In this document: positions 17,439 through 25,757 of the stretch, piece after piece
How the letters are laid out: each line of letters starts with the position of its first letter
Numbering within the stretch: position 1 is the first letter of the stretch
Assembly (NCBI RefSeq): GCF_040892595.1
Contig: NZ_JBFRYB010000001.1
Span: 930,001 to 994,000, forward strand
Source of the DNA: Zhongshania sp. R06B22
Lineage (GTDB): Bacteria > Pseudomonadota > Gammaproteobacteria > Pseudomonadales > Spongiibacteraceae
Reading direction: 5' to 3'
Length of the DNA stretch: 64,000 nucleotides
Program-made: the position numbers and the translations under genes
The notes under the pieces: model-generated
Database searches by the model: none
What the model was told of the DNA's origin: nothing
What the model saw: only the letters and a program-made list of their open reading frames with translations

Positions 17439-18143
17439 ATGCACTACTTCAGATCAGCAGGGCAGCGCGGCCATGCGAGTTTTGGCTGGCTAGACAGTCA
17501 TCATAGCTTTTCCTTTGGTAGTTACTACGATCCCGAGCATATGGGCGTGTCTGTGCTGCGGGTGATTAATGATGATACCGTGGTCGAGGGCGCTGGCTTT
17601 GATACCCATGGGCATCGCGACATGGAGATTATCTCCTATGTCCTAGAGGGTAGTGTCGCCCATGTTGATAGCATGGGCCACCGACGCACTGTTTCCTCTG
17701 GCGAGGTTCAGCGCATGAGTGCCGGTAGCGGTGTTACTCATTCTGAGTTCAATGCATCGGCGACGGAGAAATTACGTTTCTTGCAGATATGGCTGCGGCC
17801 TAATGTTAAGGGTATAAAACCTGAGTATGAGCAGGCGCGCATACCACAAAGTAAGACCTTAACGCTTTTGGTAAGCCACGATGGTCGCGACGGCTCCTTA
17901 ATGATGCATCAAGATGCTTCGATATATCGCCTGCGTTTGCAGCAGAATGAAGGCTCGCCAATATTGTTGAGTGAGGGGCGGGTTGGGTATTTACATGTCG
18001 TGTCTGGCGGCGCCGAACTCGATGATAGCGTGTTATCGGCCGGTGATGGTCTCGGCGTTTACCAAGCAAGAGAGCTTGAGATTATAGCCAAGAGTGATAA
18101 CTTTGAGGCACTGTGGTTTGACCTGCCGCCAGAGGAAAAATAG
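17439..18143 (+). CDS. Pirin-family bicupin
   Basis: A 234-residue pirin (YhaK/YhhW-like) with the N-terminal cupin metal ligands in FDTHGHRDMEIISYVLEG and HSEFN, and SAGSGVTHSE between the cupin motifs. Some members oxidise quercetin with a bound metal and others act as redox sensors, so the role here is open. A very good ribosome site (TAAGGAGG) precedes the ATG. It stands alone, ahead of a nitroreductase gene on the same strand; both are common in oxidative-stress settings. Confidence 0.9.
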   Translation: MHYFRSAGQRGHASFGWLDSHHSFSFGSYYDPEHMGVSVLRVINDDTVVEGAGFDTHGHRDMEIISYVLEGSVAHVDSMGHRRTVSSGEVQRMSAGSGVTHSEFNASATEKLRFLQIWLRPNVKGIKPEYEQARIPQSKTLTLLVSHDGRDGSLMMHQDASIYRLRLQQNEGSPILLSEGRVGYLHVVSGGAELDDSVLSAGDGLGVYQARELEIIAKSDNFEALWFDLPPEEK

Positions 18144-18240
18144 TAATAATAAGGGTTTATCGCCTGAGAATAACTTCTCTGGCGCTGTGAAATAAAGCAG
18201 TAAGAGTGAAACTATTTTTACTTAATTGAGGAGTTGATGT

Positions 18241-18825
18241 ATGTCTCATCCACCGTTAGGTCGCGACCCGAAAGAGGGTGTATCCGCACTATTTTATGAA
18301 CGCTGGTCGCCGCGCGCATTTGCCAACGCGGCCCTAGATGACGCTGCGGTGGCCCGCTTGATCGATGCTGCTCGCTGGTCCCCATCCTGTTTTAATGCTC
18401 AGCCCTGGCGCTTTTATACCGCCAATGCGAGCAGCAATGCAGACCGTTTTGGCGAATTCCTTAATTTACTATTGGAAGGCAATCAGTCCTGGGCGAAAGA
18501 CGCCTCTGTTCTTGGCTTTCTTGTTGGCAAAAAACACTTTGAACATAACGGCAAGCCCAATGCGAGTTATGCACTAGATTGCGGTGCCGCGTGGATGGCG
18601 ATGACCTTGCAAGCGCGCCAAGAAGGTTTATATACCCACGGTATGGCGGGTATAAAACACGCTGACATTTTGGAACACCTTGGCTTAGATGCCGAGCAAT
18701 ATGAAGCGGTTATGGGCTTTGCGATAGGCAAAAAAGGCGAAGCTTCCCAGCTTGACGAAGGCATGCAAGACAAAGAATTTCCATCGCCGCGTAAGCCTTT
18801 AGATGAAATTTGGCTAGACAAATAA
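18241..18825 (+). CDS. Nitroreductase-family protein
   Basis: A 194-residue flavoenzyme of the nitroreductase fold: RWSPRAFAN and DAARWSPSCFNAQPWRF near the N-terminus bind FMN phosphate and set the dimer interface, and GLYTHGMAGI lies in the central region. Such enzymes reduce nitro groups, quinones or related compounds with NAD(P)H. It follows the pirin gene by 97 bases, with GAGGAG just ahead of the start. Its natural substrate cannot be told from sequence. Confidence 0.9.
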   Translation: MSHPPLGRDPKEGVSALFYERWSPRAFANAALDDAAVARLIDAARWSPSCFNAQPWRFYTANASSNADRFGEFLNLLLEGNQSWAKDASVLGFLVGKKHFEHNGKPNASYALDCGAAWMAMTLQARQEGLYTHGMAGIKHADILEHLGLDAEQYEAVMGFAIGKKGEASQLDEGMQDKEFPSPRKPLDEIWLDK

Positions 18826-18935
18826 AAGTCGATTTAGAGAGTTTGCGACTTCAAATAGTCGGGCATCTAGACTGATGCTCGATTCTCCTCGCGCTGGTGT
18901 TCTGAATTATATTTGTTAGGTGTCCGCTAAGGTAT

Positions 18936-20381
18936 TTAACCTTGTAAAGGCTGAGCCAGAATCCAAAGACCAGCGCCGGTAAAAATTACCATCAGTATAA
19001 GCATGGGCAATTGACTAATACTCGCCTGTCTTTGGTTTGGAAAACTGCGCAGTGCTTCGGCGTGAGCCAAATAAACACTGGCAACGTGACCAATTAAAAT
19101 CAGCCAGACCTGACTATTCCAAATCAAACCCATGTCAGGAAGGATGGGCAGCCTGCCGCTAATAGCCGTGCCAAATAAATCCCAACCCCAGCCAAAGGGG
19201 TCTGAGAATAAACCCCGAATCTTCACCCCTTGGCTTAGCACCAGCGTGTAGTAATGCGTAATGTGGTAAACCAAGGCAATCGGCAGCAGGCTATACCCAA
19301 AACGCAGCGATAATTCGGTCACGCTTAGATCGCTTCGCGTTAGGCGTTTCCCTAGCCATAAAAAGAATAAAAACAAGCTCAAATAAATAAAAGGTGATAG
19401 CAGCAAACACAGCGTCTCAAAGCCGATATACCAGGGGCGCAGGGTAATGTAAGCGTGCAGTGGGTGTTGGCCGAGTAAGGGCTCGATAATGTTTAGCGGA
19501 TCTCGCCAGAAAATATTAAACCACAAACTGGTTTCACGGAGGCCGTCATAGGCGGTAGACGACAGCATAAATAATAAAAAGATTAGCAGGCTGCGGTGCT
19601 CTATTCGCTCATGTAGTAAGCCACTGAACGGGAAGCGCAGGGTAATTTCAAATCGATTTTCGGCCGTAGTTTGATAGTGAAGGGGTGACATTTTGGCGAT
19701 AAGCCTAAACATCACCGAGAATAACTCGCCATAGTGAAACCACGCCTTGCTGCCGACCAAATACACCGCCAGCATATTAATTGCGCTGTAAGTGATTAAA
19801 ATCATGGATAGAGAAAACGGTCGCGTATTGCCAAACAGCTCAAGAGTAATAAACCCCATATATAAAATAACGGCTGGCCAGTAAGCAAATTGGGCGGGGT
19901 AGGTGTAGCGGCCACGGCTGAAATTTTTGGAGGTGGAGCAGACCACTTTCCAGGGATTGAGGTAGTCATACCAGTTGCCAAAAATGGCGCTGAGGTAGCT
20001 GGCACCCAAGGCAAAGCTAATCCAGAAAAAAGTCATATTAAAATTGCGATAAGGGTCTTGATTGCCAATCAGGCCGCTAATAATGGCGAGGCAAAAACAC
20101 AATAGTAGACTGGCTTTCATGATGCTTGCCAGCCTAAGTCTGCGGGCAATTTCCCTTAGGCGGGGGCTGCCAATTGTAATTTGTCTGGAGGCTCGATTTG
20201 CGTGTTCTGCGCTGTAGAAAAAAACCAGAACTAAAAAAGACAAAATAAGCGCCGCCATGGCCCCGTAGATATACATCCAGTAGGGCATGGGTAGTTTATA
20301 GGGCTCGCCGAATGAGTGCGCAAAGCAGTTGTTCGATAGCGCGAGGGTGGCGAATAAGACGAGGTGAAATTTACTCCGCAT
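18936..20381 (-). CDS. Polytopic membrane protein, unknown function
   Basis: A 481-residue protein with a signal-like start (ends at CFAHSFGEPYKLPMPYWMYI) and roughly 10-12 membrane helices spread over its length. Histidines cluster in or beside helices (YHITHYYTLVLSQG), suggesting a metal or cofactor site. The HSFG-x5-LPMPYW start, a His just after the cleavage site then an LPxPxW run, resembles membrane proteins annotated fenitrothion hydrolase in some genomes, but I cannot test this. The gene overlaps the stop codon of the cupredoxin-like gene by one base (TGATG), so the two are translationally coupled. No function is proposed beyond work with that operon. Confidence 0.7.
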   Translation of the reverse strand: MRSKFHLVLFATLALSNNCFAHSFGEPYKLPMPYWMYIYGAMAALILSFLVLVFFYSAEHANRASRQITIGSPRLREIARRLRLASIMKASLLLCFCLAIISGLIGNQDPYRNFNMTFFWISFALGASYLSAIFGNWYDYLNPWKVVCSTSKNFSRGRYTYPAQFAYWPAVILYMGFITLELFGNTRPFSLSMILITYSAINMLAVYLVGSKAWFHYGELFSVMFRLIAKMSPLHYQTTAENRFEITLRFPFSGLLHERIEHRSLLIFLLFMLSSTAYDGLRETSLWFNIFWRDPLNIIEPLLGQHPLHAYITLRPWYIGFETLCLLLSPFIYLSLFLFFLWLGKRLTRSDLSVTELSLRFGYSLLPIALVYHITHYYTLVLSQGVKIRGLFSDPFGWGWDLFGTAISGRLPILPDMGLIWNSQVWLILIGHVASVYLAHAEALRSFPNQRQASISQLPMLILMVIFTGAGLWILAQPLQG

Positions 20382-20755
20382 CAGCGCGGATAGACTTCAA
20401 TAGCGCCAAGCTGCATTTCGGTATCGTGTACCTCAAGGGCGAATCGGCCCGCCTGAGTGGCGTCAAATTTAACTTGCTGGGTTACGTCCGCGTTTAAGAC
20501 GATGTGCATATCTACGCCATGAATATGAACGGCGGCGTCGCTATCGCTCATAAAGTTGAGTTGTGCCGTGTCGCCAATCTTAAGTTGAATCACTTGTGGA
20601 TCAGGGATGCTGCCGCTTTGAATAGTGAAGTAAAACTCTTTGGCCTCGGCTACCGCGCCGCTGTTTGGCAGCGACCCGGAATCTGGCTTCATCACCAGCC
20701 AAAGGCCGGTGAGAAGCAGTATTGCGCAAGTTAAAAATAGAAGCTTTTGGCGCAT
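20381..20755 (-). CDS. Small cupredoxin-like membrane-anchored protein
   Basis: A 124-residue protein with an N-terminal helix (LLFLTCAILLLTGLWLVM) and a periplasmic beta domain of cupredoxin size. Ligand-like residues sit in AAVHIHGVDMHIV and in ALEVHDTEM near the end, with GRFALEV before it. In blue copper proteins the ligands are His, Cys, His, Met; no Cys is seen in this domain, so any copper site would be atypical. It lies 3 bases after the lipoprotein gene and shares one base with the membrane-protein gene, in one operon. Confidence 0.65.
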   Translation of the reverse strand: MRQKLLFLTCAILLLTGLWLVMKPDSGSLPNSGAVAEAKEFYFTIQSGSIPDPQVIQLKIGDTAQLNFMSDSDAAVHIHGVDMHIVLNADVTQQVKFDATQAGRFALEVHDTEMQLGAIEVYPR

Positions 20756-20758
20756 GGC

Positions 20759-22975
20759 TTAGTTTCCGTTGCGGTTGTAGGCGCGCTCCCACATTTGTAC
20801 ATAGCCTTCAGCAGAATTGTACAAAGCGTCGAGTGCTTCTTTGCCGCCTTCGAGTCTAACCTCTTCGACAAAGTCGGCAACCAAACCGTAGTGAGACATA
20901 CCGGTTTCGTCAATATGCCAGTACTTGCCACTTTCCGGGATCACTAACATATCGACAGTGACGGGTTTGAAGTTGGCAAATTGCGGCCCCCAGTCGTCGC
21001 CGCTAAATAGCGTGATGGGATATTGAACTGGTTCTGAGTCGCCGCCGCGGGGGCCGGGATGGCCGCCAAAGCCATTAGCATCAGCGCCGTAACCCAGTGC
21101 TAAGGGTTGTTGGGCATCGGTGATGCCGGCTTTGCTGCGCCAGAATTTTAATTTTGCCAAAAATTCTTTGTGCTTTATGCCGTTGCCTTTATAGGGGTAA
21201 ACCGTGCCGCCGTTTTTCAACATGCGTACCACTTGGTCGCTGGTTAAACCGCCGTGGGCATCATGAGATGAGGCCAAGGGGTAGGCCGGTGTTTGCTCGT
21301 CGGCAATGTCTAGCATAATGTCTTTGCTGTGGTAGGCGGCGTGGTCAATATCAATCACCATGCCGCGTGCCATTAAGGCGCGCAGAGCGTATTCGCCCAA
21401 GTCGGTTACTGTGCGCTCATTGCAGCGCTTGCCCTCAGGATAAAGCGGTGTAAGGCCAGCGGTGGCTTCAAAGAGAGCTTGAGATATTGGATCGCTACCG
21501 CTGCCTGGAATGGCGGTGGTCATCTCTGTGCCGGGGGTCCGAACCGAGGGTTCATCTACTGGGTAGTCTCGACACTCGGTGGTTTTAAAGAAGGCTTTGG
21601 TGTCTAGGAAGTTGAGCAGGTTCATGGTGTCGCCATTAAATATACCGGCGCCGCCCAAGGAAGTATTTATGTCGTGGAAGGGGTAGACGTGACGAACGCC
21701 AAGATCCCATAGGCGCTGTATTTCACTGTCTATTTGCGCTTGGTCACAATTGGCCTGCTCAGTTCCACCCGGTAATACGGTCATGCCGCAGTCAAAGACT
21801 TGCGCAACCTCTACACCAAGCACGACGGCCATTTTGCCATCGTTAATAACTTCGCGCGCTTCTTGTGGGCTTTTAACAATGCGGTACCAGCCTTTGCCAG
21901 GCCCGCCACTTTGGGCGTCTACATAATCTTGCACGTCATAGAGGTATTCAACCTGCTTTACGGCCACGCTCATGTCGTTGCAGTCGGCGCCAGGATTGCC
22001 AGAAATCGTTTTACCCACATCGCACAGTGCTTTGATATTGGTGCCGTGGTTGACCATCAGGCGCAGGCCAGATAAGTAGGCACGCTCTACCCATTTGTAG
22101 TACATAACCTGGTGGGTTAAATAGTCTCTGCGCGGCCAGCCTACAAACGTCGGCCAACCTTCAGTTTCGTGGGTGTCGGTGGGGTTGAGGCTAATAACAT
22201 TATTGCCGTCCCTAATCCCGTTCGGACCGTGAAAGTCTTCACAGTTTTCCAGCGCGTGATCAACACCAAAGCGGTTAATGACTTCGCCGTACAGCACGCC
22301 GCCGGCTGAGGGGCCGACATTGCCGGCGTAAGACATCTCACTGGACATGCCCATATGAGTGTGAACATCTGCAAAGCCAACAATGGGTTTGTCGACGCCG
22401 TTGCCTTTAAAGGTTTCGGTAGAAACGCCTGTGGGCATTTCAGGGTAGCTAGTGCAATTGCGGCGTGGCGCAAACTTAAATTTTGAATTGGGGCCGCTGG
22501 TCTCGGGGCCAGCAATTAGCAGCCCGCTATCATCAAGCTGCATTGTTTGTGATGTGCTGTCCGACACAATGGTAAAGCTGCCACCGCCGGGCACTAAATC
22601 AATGGTCCAAATAGCGGCATCACTGGCGATGCTCTCTGCGCTTACTGCGCCATCGCCAGCGGTCAGTAGCTTTTGGTCAGCAGTGTAAAACAGATATTTT
22701 CCTAAAGTAGCCGGTTGCATGAAGAGAGCATCGCCCGCGCTAGCTGAACTGGCGCTGCTGGTAAAGCTGCCATCTGTGCCCGCGACAAGATATTTATTTG
22801 TTTGCGCCGATTGCAATGCATAGCAGTTATTGGCCATGTCGAATCTGGTGACCGGGGTTTCGGTGCTTGGTGGGTTGTTGTCTTGGCCCCCTCGTGAACT
22901 AGAGGAGCTGGACCCGCCACAGCCGGTGACTAAGGCGCTGGATAAGAGAGCTAGAATCAATAGACGAGTATTCAT
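20759..22975 (-). CDS. Large lipoprotein with metallohydrolase-like domain
   Basis: A 738-residue protein with a lipobox LVTGC (Cys about residue 19) and a Ser/Gly-rich linker, so it is a lipoprotein outside the cytoplasm. Residues about 45-170 form a beta-rich domain with YALQS and KYLVAGTDG repeats. Residues about 190-720 carry metal-binding patterns of the amidohydrolase/TIM-barrel type: FADVHTHMGM, VIDIDHAAYHS and ASSHDAHGG. These recall renal-dipeptidase (M19) enzymes, but the length and insertions are greater. Two small genes follow at 3-base and 1-base spacing. It may hydrolyse an amide or ester substrate in the periplasm; the substrate is unknown. Confidence 0.75.
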   Translation of the reverse strand: MNTRLLILALLSSALVTGCGGSSSSSSRGGQDNNPPSTETPVTRFDMANNCYALQSAQTNKYLVAGTDGSFTSSASSASAGDALFMQPATLGKYLFYTADQKLLTAGDGAVSAESIASDAAIWTIDLVPGGGSFTIVSDSTSQTMQLDDSGLLIAGPETSGPNSKFKFAPRRNCTSYPEMPTGVSTETFKGNGVDKPIVGFADVHTHMGMSSEMSYAGNVGPSAGGVLYGEVINRFGVDHALENCEDFHGPNGIRDGNNVISLNPTDTHETEGWPTFVGWPRRDYLTHQVMYYKWVERAYLSGLRLMVNHGTNIKALCDVGKTISGNPGADCNDMSVAVKQVEYLYDVQDYVDAQSGGPGKGWYRIVKSPQEAREVINDGKMAVVLGVEVAQVFDCGMTVLPGGTEQANCDQAQIDSEIQRLWDLGVRHVYPFHDINTSLGGAGIFNGDTMNLLNFLDTKAFFKTTECRDYPVDEPSVRTPGTEMTTAIPGSGSDPISQALFEATAGLTPLYPEGKRCNERTVTDLGEYALRALMARGMVIDIDHAAYHSKDIMLDIADEQTPAYPLASSHDAHGGLTSDQVVRMLKNGGTVYPYKGNGIKHKEFLAKLKFWRSKAGITDAQQPLALGYGADANGFGGHPGPRGGDSEPVQYPITLFSGDDWGPQFANFKPVTVDMLVIPESGKYWHIDETGMSHYGLVADFVEEVRLEGGKEALDALYNSAEGYVQMWERAYNRNGN

Positions 22976-23218
22976 AAGTTCTTCCGTGAGTCAGGGGTCA
23001 CGCTCGCAAACAATGCCTTATTGCAGGGAATATGGCGATTTGGGCAGTCAATGATGTATTTATTGCCGACAGGTTACCGCAAAACTATAAAAGCACAAAA
23101 TAGTGGCGGAGTGAAATAGTGGTGTTATTTCTTAAATTTGAGATGTGGGTCGCTCTGCAGTCCAGCAATGGGCCGCACACGGAGGGATTGCAGATCGGTA
23201 GGTCGCGCTGATGCTGCT

Positions 23219-23680
23219 TTACTCATTAGCGCTGTCTTCAATGAGGCTGTTGCTAACAAGGGAATATAACTCTTCGGCCAGGGCCTTGAGTTGCCGTGCA
23301 TCTTCCGGCGCCATCTTAATTTGGCAGCTAATATTATCGGGCGTTTGCTTGGCTCGTTGGGCTAGCTTCCTGCCAGTATCGGTAAGCAATACGAGTTTTT
23401 GGCGGGAATCTTCATCGGCTTTGATCATGCTGACGAGTTGCTTGCTCTCTAGTCGTTTAAGAATCGGGGTGAGTGTCCCCGCGTCGAAGCGAGTGCGCTG
23501 GACAAGGTCTTTTATGATGACTTTATCTTGATCCCACAGCGCCAGCATCACCAGATATTGAGGATAGGTTAGGCCAAGCTGTTCTAGTAGCGGTCGGTAC
23601 GCGCGAATCAAGGCATTGGTCGCCGAATATAGCGAGTGGCAAATTTGATTTTTGAGCTTAAGTTGGGGGATGTCAGTCAA
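23219..23680 (-). CDS. MarR-family peroxide sensor, OhrR-like
   Basis: A 153-residue MarR protein close to OhrR in its N-terminal signature: NQICHSLYSATNALIRAYRPLLEQL with the sensing cysteine at residue 14 (shown in part), then LGLTYPQYLVMLALWD, and a winged helix with DAGTLTPILKRLE and DEDSRQKLV. OhrR represses its target until the cysteine is oxidised by organic hydroperoxide. No ohr gene is adjacent; the divergent operon is DUF1499 / FAD oxidoreductase / enoyl-reductase. Paired 14-bp repeats lie in the 106-base divergent gap. The sensing cysteine and the context make redox control of that operon likely. Confidence 0.88.
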   Translation of the reverse strand: MTDIPQLKLKNQICHSLYSATNALIRAYRPLLEQLGLTYPQYLVMLALWDQDKVIIKDLVQRTRFDAGTLTPILKRLESKQLVSMIKADEDSRQKLVLLTDTGRKLAQRAKQTPDNISCQIKMAPEDARQLKALAEELYSLVSNSLIEDSANE

Positions 23681-23703
23681 TGTTGTTCTCCAGAGTCGAA
23701 ACT

Positions 23704-23717
23704 ATTTTGCGCACAAA
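23704..23717 (+). promoter_or_regulatory. Operator-like repeat 1 (OhrR-type)
   Basis: ATTTTGCGCACAAA, with TTTG and CAAA arms as an imperfect palindrome. It sits just upstream of a TTGACA -35 box in the gap between the OhrR-like gene and the divergent operon. It is identical to the copy at 23748. Confidence 0.6.
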
Positions 23718-23720
23718 TCA

Positions 23721-23749
23721 TTGACAGGTCAATGCTGGCCTGCCATTAT
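23721..23749 (+). promoter_or_regulatory. Promoter of the DUF1499 redox operon
   Basis: TTGACA (23721-23726) and CATTAT (23744-23749) are separated by 17 bases. The -10 box lies inside operator-like repeat 2 and the -35 box follows repeat 1. The -35 region also forms the inverted repeat TTGACAGGTCAA. Confidence 0.6.
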
Positions 23750-23761
23750 TTTGCGCACAAA
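23748..23761 (+). promoter_or_regulatory. Operator-like repeat 2 (OhrR-type)
   Basis: A second exact copy of ATTTTGCGCACAAA, 44 bases (about four helical turns) from the first, so both lie on the same face of DNA. It overlaps the -10 box, and a bound repressor would block RNA polymerase. Confidence 0.6.
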
Positions 23762-23786
23762 GTATTTTTCATTTATCGAGGTCTTT

Positions 23787-24251
23787 ATGAGGAATAGAGT
23801 CGTGCAAATTGTTTTGGGTGTAATCGGGATTCTTGTTGTGGCGTTTCTGGTCCGGGTGGTCATTGAGGGTAATCGCGTGCCTGAGCTGGGCGTGAAGGAT
23901 GGCAAGCTGGCTGCAATCAGTAGCAAGCCCAATAATGTGTCTTCACAGGTGGACGATCCTAAGAAGAAAGTGGCTACGCTGGCGTTTAAAAATTCGGCGG
24001 CCGAAACCATGAGCGCCTTAAAGGCGGCGGTCGCGGCCTATGGCGGTGGCAGTATTGCAGCGGAGTCTGAAGATTATTTGTATGTGATCTTTACCACCTC
24101 ATTAATGCGCTATCGCGACGACGTCGAATTCTGGCTCGATGTTGACAACAAGCTTGTTCATTATCGATCTTCAAGCCGCGCCGGCCATTCCGATATGGGC
24201 TTGAATCGCAAGCGTTACGACAAGATTGCCGAGCTATATCAAGGTCTTTAA
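23787..24251 (+). CDS. DUF1499 membrane-anchored protein
   Basis: A 154-residue protein with an N-terminal helix (IVLGVIGILVVAFLVRVVI) and a soluble domain ending in YVIFTTSLMRYRDDVEFWLD and SRAGHSDMGLNRKRYDKI, the hallmark C-terminal half of DUF1499. Its function is unknown; homologues occur near redox and lipid genes. An in-frame start at 23652 is rejected because it would run through the operator region; ATG 23787 has GAGG eight bases ahead. It is the first gene of the operon controlled by the divergent OhrR-like regulator. Confidence 0.82.
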   Translation: MRNRVVQIVLGVIGILVVAFLVRVVIEGNRVPELGVKDGKLAAISSKPNNVSSQVDDPKKKVATLAFKNSAAETMSALKAAVAAYGGGSIAAESEDYLYVIFTTSLMRYRDDVEFWLDVDNKLVHYRSSSRAGHSDMGLNRKRYDKIAELYQGL

Positions 24252-24281
24252 TTTCATCATCACCACTAAATGGAGGCCAAT

Positions 24282-25688
24282 ATGAAGGTGTTCGATCTGA
24301 TTGTTATCGGCTCTGGTGCTGCGGGATTGACCTCGGCGTTTACAGCACTGGGCTTTGGCAAAAAAGTCCTGATAGTTGAAAAACACCGCAGTGGTGGTGA
24401 GTGTACTTGGTCTGGGTGTGTGCCCAGCAAAGGCCTGATCAATGAGGCAAGCGATGTGCATATTGCTCGTCAGTTTGCCGATATCAAGGTAGATACGGCG
24501 GCGATTCTCAAGCGAGTTCGTCTGATTAGCGAGGGTATCTACGAGCACGAAACGCCAGAGGTGTTAGAGAAAGCCGGCGCGGTGTTTGTGCAAGGTGGCG
24601 CCGAGTTTGTATCCCCTAATATTATCTCGGTAAACGGCGAGCAATTTCAGGCTAAGAAAATTGTGATCGCCACCGGCTCGTCGCCGATGGTGCCGCCAAT
24701 ACCGGGTTTGGATGCCGTACCGTTTCTGACCAACGACAATTTCTTTGAGCAGGATAGCTTGCCGGCTTCCATGGTCGTATTGGGAGCGGGTGCCATCGGT
24801 ATGGAATTGTCTCAGGCGATGTGCAGGCTGGGTGTGAAGGTCACGGTCGTTGAAATGACCCCTGAGGTTATGTTTCGAGAAGAGCCGGAATTCTCAGCCA
24901 TCATTCGCGACAAGCTAACTGCCGAGGGAGTGAGCTTTTATCTGGGTGCCAAGGCGAGCAAATTCGAGCGCAGTGAACTCGGCGTTAAGGTGTATGCCGA
25001 GCAGAATGGTAAAGAAATTATTGTAGAGGCCGAAGCCCTATTAGTGGCTTTGGGGCGCTCGCCAAATACCGCTGATCTAAACCTAGACGCGGCCGGTATT
25101 GAGACTGATCGCGGTATAAAGGTCGACGCTTATCTGCAGACAGCGGCCAAGGGCGTATATGCCTGCGGCGATGTGGCGGGTCCGTATCTATTGAGTCACA
25201 TGGCTAATTTTCAGGGCAAGATTGCCACTATGAATGCGGTGTTACCTATTAGGCGCAAAGCCAATTACGAGCATGTGGCTTGGGCGACGTTTACCGACCC
25301 CGAATTTGCCCGTGCCGGTTTAACCGAGGCCGAAGCGCGTGAGCAGTGCGGAGATTCGATTCGGGTATATAACTATGATTTCGACAAGCTTGACCGCGCC
25401 AAAACCAAGGCCGGTGATATGGGTCGCATAAAGCTCATTACCAGTCGAAAAGGCAAGGTACTCGGTGCTCATATTATTGGCAAACGGGCGGGTGAGCTTA
25501 TTGCTGAAGTGCAGGTGATGAAAACCCTTGGGCTGAACTTTGCAAAATTACAGGGCGTGATTCATCCCTATCCCACCTATGCAGACGCGCTCCGCCAGAT
25601 TGCTCAGCAAGTATTTTTAGACAATTTATTGAACCACCCCGTGGTGCGATTTTTCCGCTGGGTCGGCGGTATTTTTAAATCCAAGTAG
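24282..25688 (+). CDS. FAD disulfide oxidoreductase (mercuric reductase-like)
   Basis: A 468-residue class I pyridine-nucleotide disulfide oxidoreductase: FAD site GSGAAG (residues 10-15), redox pair CTWSGC (Cys41 and Cys46), NAD site VVLGAGAIGMEL, the second FAD motif YACGDVAGPYLLSH, and the dimerisation domain with HPYPTYADALRQ, which carries a catalytic-type His. The CxxxxC spacing and length fit the lipoamide-dehydrogenase/glutathione-reductase/MerA superfamily, but no extra MerA heavy-metal domain is present. ATG 24282 is used because GGAGG sits just ahead of it. It is the middle gene of the redox operon; its disulfide substrate is unknown. Confidence 0.92.
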   Translation: MKVFDLIVIGSGAAGLTSAFTALGFGKKVLIVEKHRSGGECTWSGCVPSKGLINEASDVHIARQFADIKVDTAAILKRVRLISEGIYEHETPEVLEKAGAVFVQGGAEFVSPNIISVNGEQFQAKKIVIATGSSPMVPPIPGLDAVPFLTNDNFFEQDSLPASMVVLGAGAIGMELSQAMCRLGVKVTVVEMTPEVMFREEPEFSAIIRDKLTAEGVSFYLGAKASKFERSELGVKVYAEQNGKEIIVEAEALLVALGRSPNTADLNLDAAGIETDRGIKVDAYLQTAAKGVYACGDVAGPYLLSHMANFQGKIATMNAVLPIRRKANYEHVAWATFTDPEFARAGLTEAEAREQCGDSIRVYNYDFDKLDRAKTKAGDMGRIKLITSRKGKVLGAHIIGKRAGELIAEVQVMKTLGLNFAKLQGVIHPYPTYADALRQIAQQVFLDNLLNHPVVRFFRWVGGIFKSK

Positions 25689-25757
25689 ACCTGCGGAAAA
25701 TAATTTTTAGGTGTTGCCCGGCATTTATCTGGCAGCGCACATTGTAAGGAGCAAGAT

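Noticed and set aside
24270-24281. Start of the FAD oxidoreductase at 24270.
   Set aside because: That ATG overlaps the GGAGG ribosome site; ATG 24282 is correctly spaced and begins the Rossmann strand.
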